Part shown: positions 35,528 to 37,556 of the stretch, in pieces
Layout of the letters: each line of letters starts with the position of its first letter
Position numbering within the stretch: the stretch's first letter is position 1
From: a bacterium
GTDB taxonomy: Bacteria; Patescibacteriota; Minisyncoccia; Minisyncoccales; GWA2-46-15
Assembly: GCA_030704795.1 (NCBI GenBank)
Contig: JAUYCZ010000021.1
Span: 1-37,556, forward strand
Direction of reading: 5' to 3'
DNA: 37,556 bases
Position numbers and translations under genes: made by a program
The notes under the pieces: generated by a model
Databases searched by the model: none
What the model was told of the DNA's origin: nothing
What the model saw: the letters and a program-made list of their open reading frames with translations, nothing else

Positions 35528-36082
35528 ATGAATATTTTTTATGTTATTTTGGGGGTTCCGCTTATTATTGTCGGTTGGTTGGTTTTAACCTATAACCGCC
35601 TGGTGGCTTTAAGACAGCGAGCCAAAGAAGCCTGGTCCGACATTGAGGTTCAGCTGAAGAGAAGATATGACCTGATCCCCAACTTGGTCCAGACGGTCAA
35701 GGGCTACGCGGCCCACGAAGCCGGCGTCTTTGAAAGAGTGACTCAGGCCCGAACTCAGGCCATGGGCGCGAAAACTATGGCTGAACACGCCCAAACCGAG
35801 AACATGCTGTCTGAGACTCTGAAGAGTCTTTTTGCCGTCGCCGAAGCCTATCCCCAATTACAGGCGGCCCAGAATTTCTTGGCCTTGCAGAATGAGCTGA
35901 CCGATACCGAAGACAAAATTCAGGCGGCTCGCCGGTTCTATAACGCCAATGTCCGTGATCTAAGCATCGCCGTCCAGACCTTTCCTTCGAGCCTGATCGC
36001 CCAGGCCTTCGGTTTCAAGGTACCGGAATTCTTTGAGACGGCCAATCAAGCCGAAAAAGAACCGGTCAAAGTTCAGTTTTAA
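35528..36082 (+). CDS. lemA: LemA family membrane protein
   Basis: 184 residues: one N-terminal membrane helix (3-22), then the LemA coiled helical domain with its signature YNRLVALRQRAKEAWSDIEVQLKRRYDLIPNLVQTVKGYAAHE and NELTDTEDKIQAARRFYNANVRDL. LemA proteins are outward-facing or cytoplasmic helical bundles of unclear function that very often pair with HtpX-type or TPM proteins. The next gene starts at the base after its stop, so the two are read as a unit. The leader contains tandem palindromes. No SD. Confidence 0.93.
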   Translation: MNIFYVILGVPLIIVGWLVLTYNRLVALRQRAKEAWSDIEVQLKRRYDLIPNLVQTVKGYAAHEAGVFERVTQARTQAMGAKTMAEHAQTENMLSETLKSLFAVAEAYPQLQAAQNFLALQNELTDTEDKIQAARRFYNANVRDLSIAVQTFPSSLIAQAFGFKVPEFFETANQAEKEPVKVQF

Positions 36083-36973
36083 ATGACTATTTATACTCAA
36101 GCCTCTTCCAACGTTCGTAAAACCTGGATTCTTTTGGGTTCATTTTTGGTTTTTATCATCGGCCTGGGCTGGCTCTTCAGTTACGTTCTAGATAACCAGA
36201 TCATCCTGGTTTTTGCCACGGTCTTCAGCTTGCTGACCAGCCTCGTCAGCTATTGGTATTCGGACAAGATTGTTTTGGCGATGACCCACGCCCAAGAGAT
36301 TGACCACGCTAAAAACCCCGAACTCTATCACCGGCTGGAGAACTTATGCATTGCTGCCGGCTTGCCGCAACCCAAGTTTTACATCCTGGAGGAAGCCCAG
36401 CCCAACGCCTTTGCCACCGGTCGGGATCCTCAACACGGCGTCATTGTCGTGACGCGTGGCTTACTGGAGAAGCTGGAAAAACCCGAGCTAGAAGGCGTCC
36501 TGGCCCACGAATTGTCCCACATCGGCAACCGCGACAGCCTTTTGATGACGGTCGTCGTCATCCTGGCCGGCCTGGTTTCCAATCTGTCTAGTTTCTTTTT
36601 CCGGATGAATTGGCGAGGCAGCCGCGACGACAACAACAAGGCCGGCGCCATTCTGATGGTGGTGGCTCTGGCGGCCGCCATCCTGGCTCCCTTAGCCGCG
36701 CTCTTGATTCAGCTGGCCATTTCCCGGAAGCGGGAGTTTTTGGCCGATGCCTCGGGTTCCCTTTTAACCCGTTATCCCGAAGGCCTGGCCCGGGCCCTGG
36801 CTAAGATCAGCCTGGATCCGGCGCCCCTGAAGGTGGCCAATCCCGGCACGGCCCACCTCTACATCATTAATCCTTTAAGAGGGAAGGCGGCGGCGGGCTG
36901 GCTGGCCGGTCTCTTTTCCACCCACCCGCCGATCAACGATCGCATCAAAGCTCTGCGCGAGATGAGTATTTAA
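36083..36973 (+). CDS. htpX: HtpX-type M48 zinc metalloprotease
   Basis: 296 residues. Two N-terminal membrane helices (13-35, 40-58) precede a conserved stretch with NAFATGRDPQHG. The zinc site is HELSH at 142-146 with the third ligand E218 in REFLADA. Two more membrane segments (about 153-172, 187-212) lie between. The protease domain faces the cytoplasm and removes damaged membrane proteins. Its ATG touches the lemA stop (TAAATG), a strong sign of translational coupling. M48 proteins next to LemA are common; the pair may jointly handle envelope stress. Confidence 0.94.
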   Translation: MTIYTQASSNVRKTWILLGSFLVFIIGLGWLFSYVLDNQIILVFATVFSLLTSLVSYWYSDKIVLAMTHAQEIDHAKNPELYHRLENLCIAAGLPQPKFYILEEAQPNAFATGRDPQHGVIVVTRGLLEKLEKPELEGVLAHELSHIGNRDSLLMTVVVILAGLVSNLSSFFFRMNWRGSRDDNNKAGAILMVVALAAAILAPLAALLIQLAISRKREFLADASGSLLTRYPEGLARALAKISLDPAPLKVANPGTAHLYIINPLRGKAAAGWLAGLFSTHPPINDRIKALREMSI

Positions 36974-36995
36974 ACCTTTAAATATCTCTAGATAT

Positions 36996-37436
36996 ATGAA
37001 ACAACCTTTAATTCGCACCATTTATCTTTATCTTTTTACTTTAATCGGACTGGTTTTAATTACTATTGGTTCAGTTAATTTGATAAACTTGGGATTAAAA
37101 AGATTTATCTTTACCAAAGCAGACCAGGAATTAAACTATAATCTCAAGCCGTCTTTTCCGATGACGATCGATGGCAGAGCAGCAACCGAGGAAGACTTTA
37201 TTTCGGCAGTAGAAAAATGCCAGGAAAAGTGCGATTTAACTTCAGAGCAAAAGCAACAGATTGCCAGCTGGCTGAAAGATTACAAAATTTGGCAGGAGCA
37301 AGAAAAACAATTTGATTATCTGGCTCAGCAAAGACAAAGAGAGTTTTCTTTGGCTTTGGCTTTGATTATTGTTGGTTTGCCGCTTTACCTTTATCACTGG
37401 TCAACCATCAAGAGAGAAACCAAAGACGAAGCCTAG
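36996..37436 (+). CDS. Two-helix membrane protein of unknown function
   Basis: 146 residues with membrane segments near 9-32 and 116-134 and a charged, helical middle region that contains a C-Q-E-K-C pair (C94, C98 approximately) and Q-rich stretches. The ends (LFTLIGLVLITIGSVNLINLGLKRFIF; LALALIIVGLPLYLYHW) resemble small membrane proteins seen in several Parcubacteria; I assign no function. It follows htpX by 22 bases and is probably in the same operon; a small palindrome (ATATCT-CT-AGATAT) directly precedes its ATG. Confidence 0.7.
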   Translation: MKQPLIRTIYLYLFTLIGLVLITIGSVNLINLGLKRFIFTKADQELNYNLKPSFPMTIDGRAATEEDFISAVEKCQEKCDLTSEQKQQIASWLKDYKIWQEQEKQFDYLAQQRQREFSLALALIIVGLPLYLYHWSTIKRETKDEA

Positions 37437-37447
37437 GCTTTCGGGAA

Positions 37448-37468
37448 TTAAGGAGCTAAGCTCCTTAA
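37448..37468. repeat. Palindrome immediately upstream of tRNA-Ser
   Basis: TTAAGGAGCT, single A, AGCTCCTTAA: ten-base perfect arms. The inner 17 bases match the palindrome inside uvrC (28594-28610) except for the centre base. Confidence 0.75.
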
Positions 37469-37471
37469 TAA

Positions 37472-37555
37472 GGAGGAGTCGCATAGCGGCCATTGCAACG
37501 GCTTGGAAAGCCGTGATCCGAAAGGGTCTCGTGGGTTCGAGTCCCACCTCCTCCG
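37472..37555 (+). tRNA. tRNA-Ser, anticodon GGA
   Basis: Acceptor GGAGGAG pairs with CTCCTCC (37548-37554), discriminator G at 37555. Anticodon stem ACGGC/GCCGT closes TTGGAAA, giving anticodon GGA (37505-37507) for UCC/UCU. The long variable arm GATCC-GAAA-GGGTC and T arm GTGGG-TTCGAGT-CCCAC identify a class II serine tRNA. The window ends one base later with C, so whether CCA is encoded cannot be seen. Confidence 0.96.
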
Positions 37556-37556
37556 C

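Overview
The window looks like a stretch of chromosome from a candidate-phylum (Patescibacteria/CPR) bacterium, probably of the Parcubacteria group. The signs are tightly packed conserved genes, a shortened UvrC, a divergent RNase J, short RpoB, almost no Shine-Dalgarno sequences, and several promoters whose -10 box sits directly in front of the start codon. UGA serves as a normal stop (rpoC, recA, ssb), so the code is standard and the recoding Gracilibacteria/Absconditabacteria are unlikely. The lineage call is inference; no 16S rRNA is present.

Layout. 1-1911: 3' part of comM and yraN. 1956-6630: two tandem polytopic O-antigen-ligase-like proteins with TPR tails. 6652-7849: an accessory island with a GC-rich small membrane protein that has its own promoter, strong SD and terminator, then two small coiled-coil ORFs, all set among copies of a short palindromic repeat. 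7857-18334: information-processing block rpoB-rpoC-ftsK-recA behind a structured, attenuator-like leader. 18412-20320 (minus strand): rpsF-ssb-rpsR, with a lysine-rich HNH endonuclease gene and two repeat copies wedged between ssb and rpsR. 20508-21905: a phosphohexomutase. 21913-30222 (minus strand): a near-continuous run capA-like, uvrC, 4-TM holin-like gene, secG, oligopeptide-binding protein, cupin phosphoglucose isomerase, tRNA-Leu, RNase J and trpS. 30440-33253: uvrA, divergent from that run. 33278-35318: groES-groEL under a clear promoter plus a CIRCE-like operator. 35380-37436: lemA, an HtpX-type protease and a small membrane protein. 37472-37555: tRNA-Ser.

How the parts work together. 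RNA synthesis (rpoBC), chromosome handling (ftsK, recA, ssb), nucleotide excision repair (uvrA, uvrC; uvrB is not here), translation (S6, S18, TrpRS, two tRNAs), RNA decay (RNase J), protein folding and quality control (GroES/EL, LemA/HtpX) and envelope functions (SecG, solute-binding protein, O-antigen-ligase-like pair, CapA-like) share the region.

The parts most worth a second look are: the HNH gene that splits the rpsF-ssb-rpsR cluster; the five-copy ATAGCG...CGCTAT repeat family that flanks the accessory genes and abuts or contains start codons; a second inverted repeat (CCCCGTAGGAA) at two divergent promoter regions; many perfect palindromes with a one-base centre, some inside coding sequence; the peptidoglycan-binding domain inserted inside a solute-binding protein; and the leaderless promoter pattern. 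No intergenic stretch exceeds 300 bases; the longest (7850-8125) is the rpoB leader.
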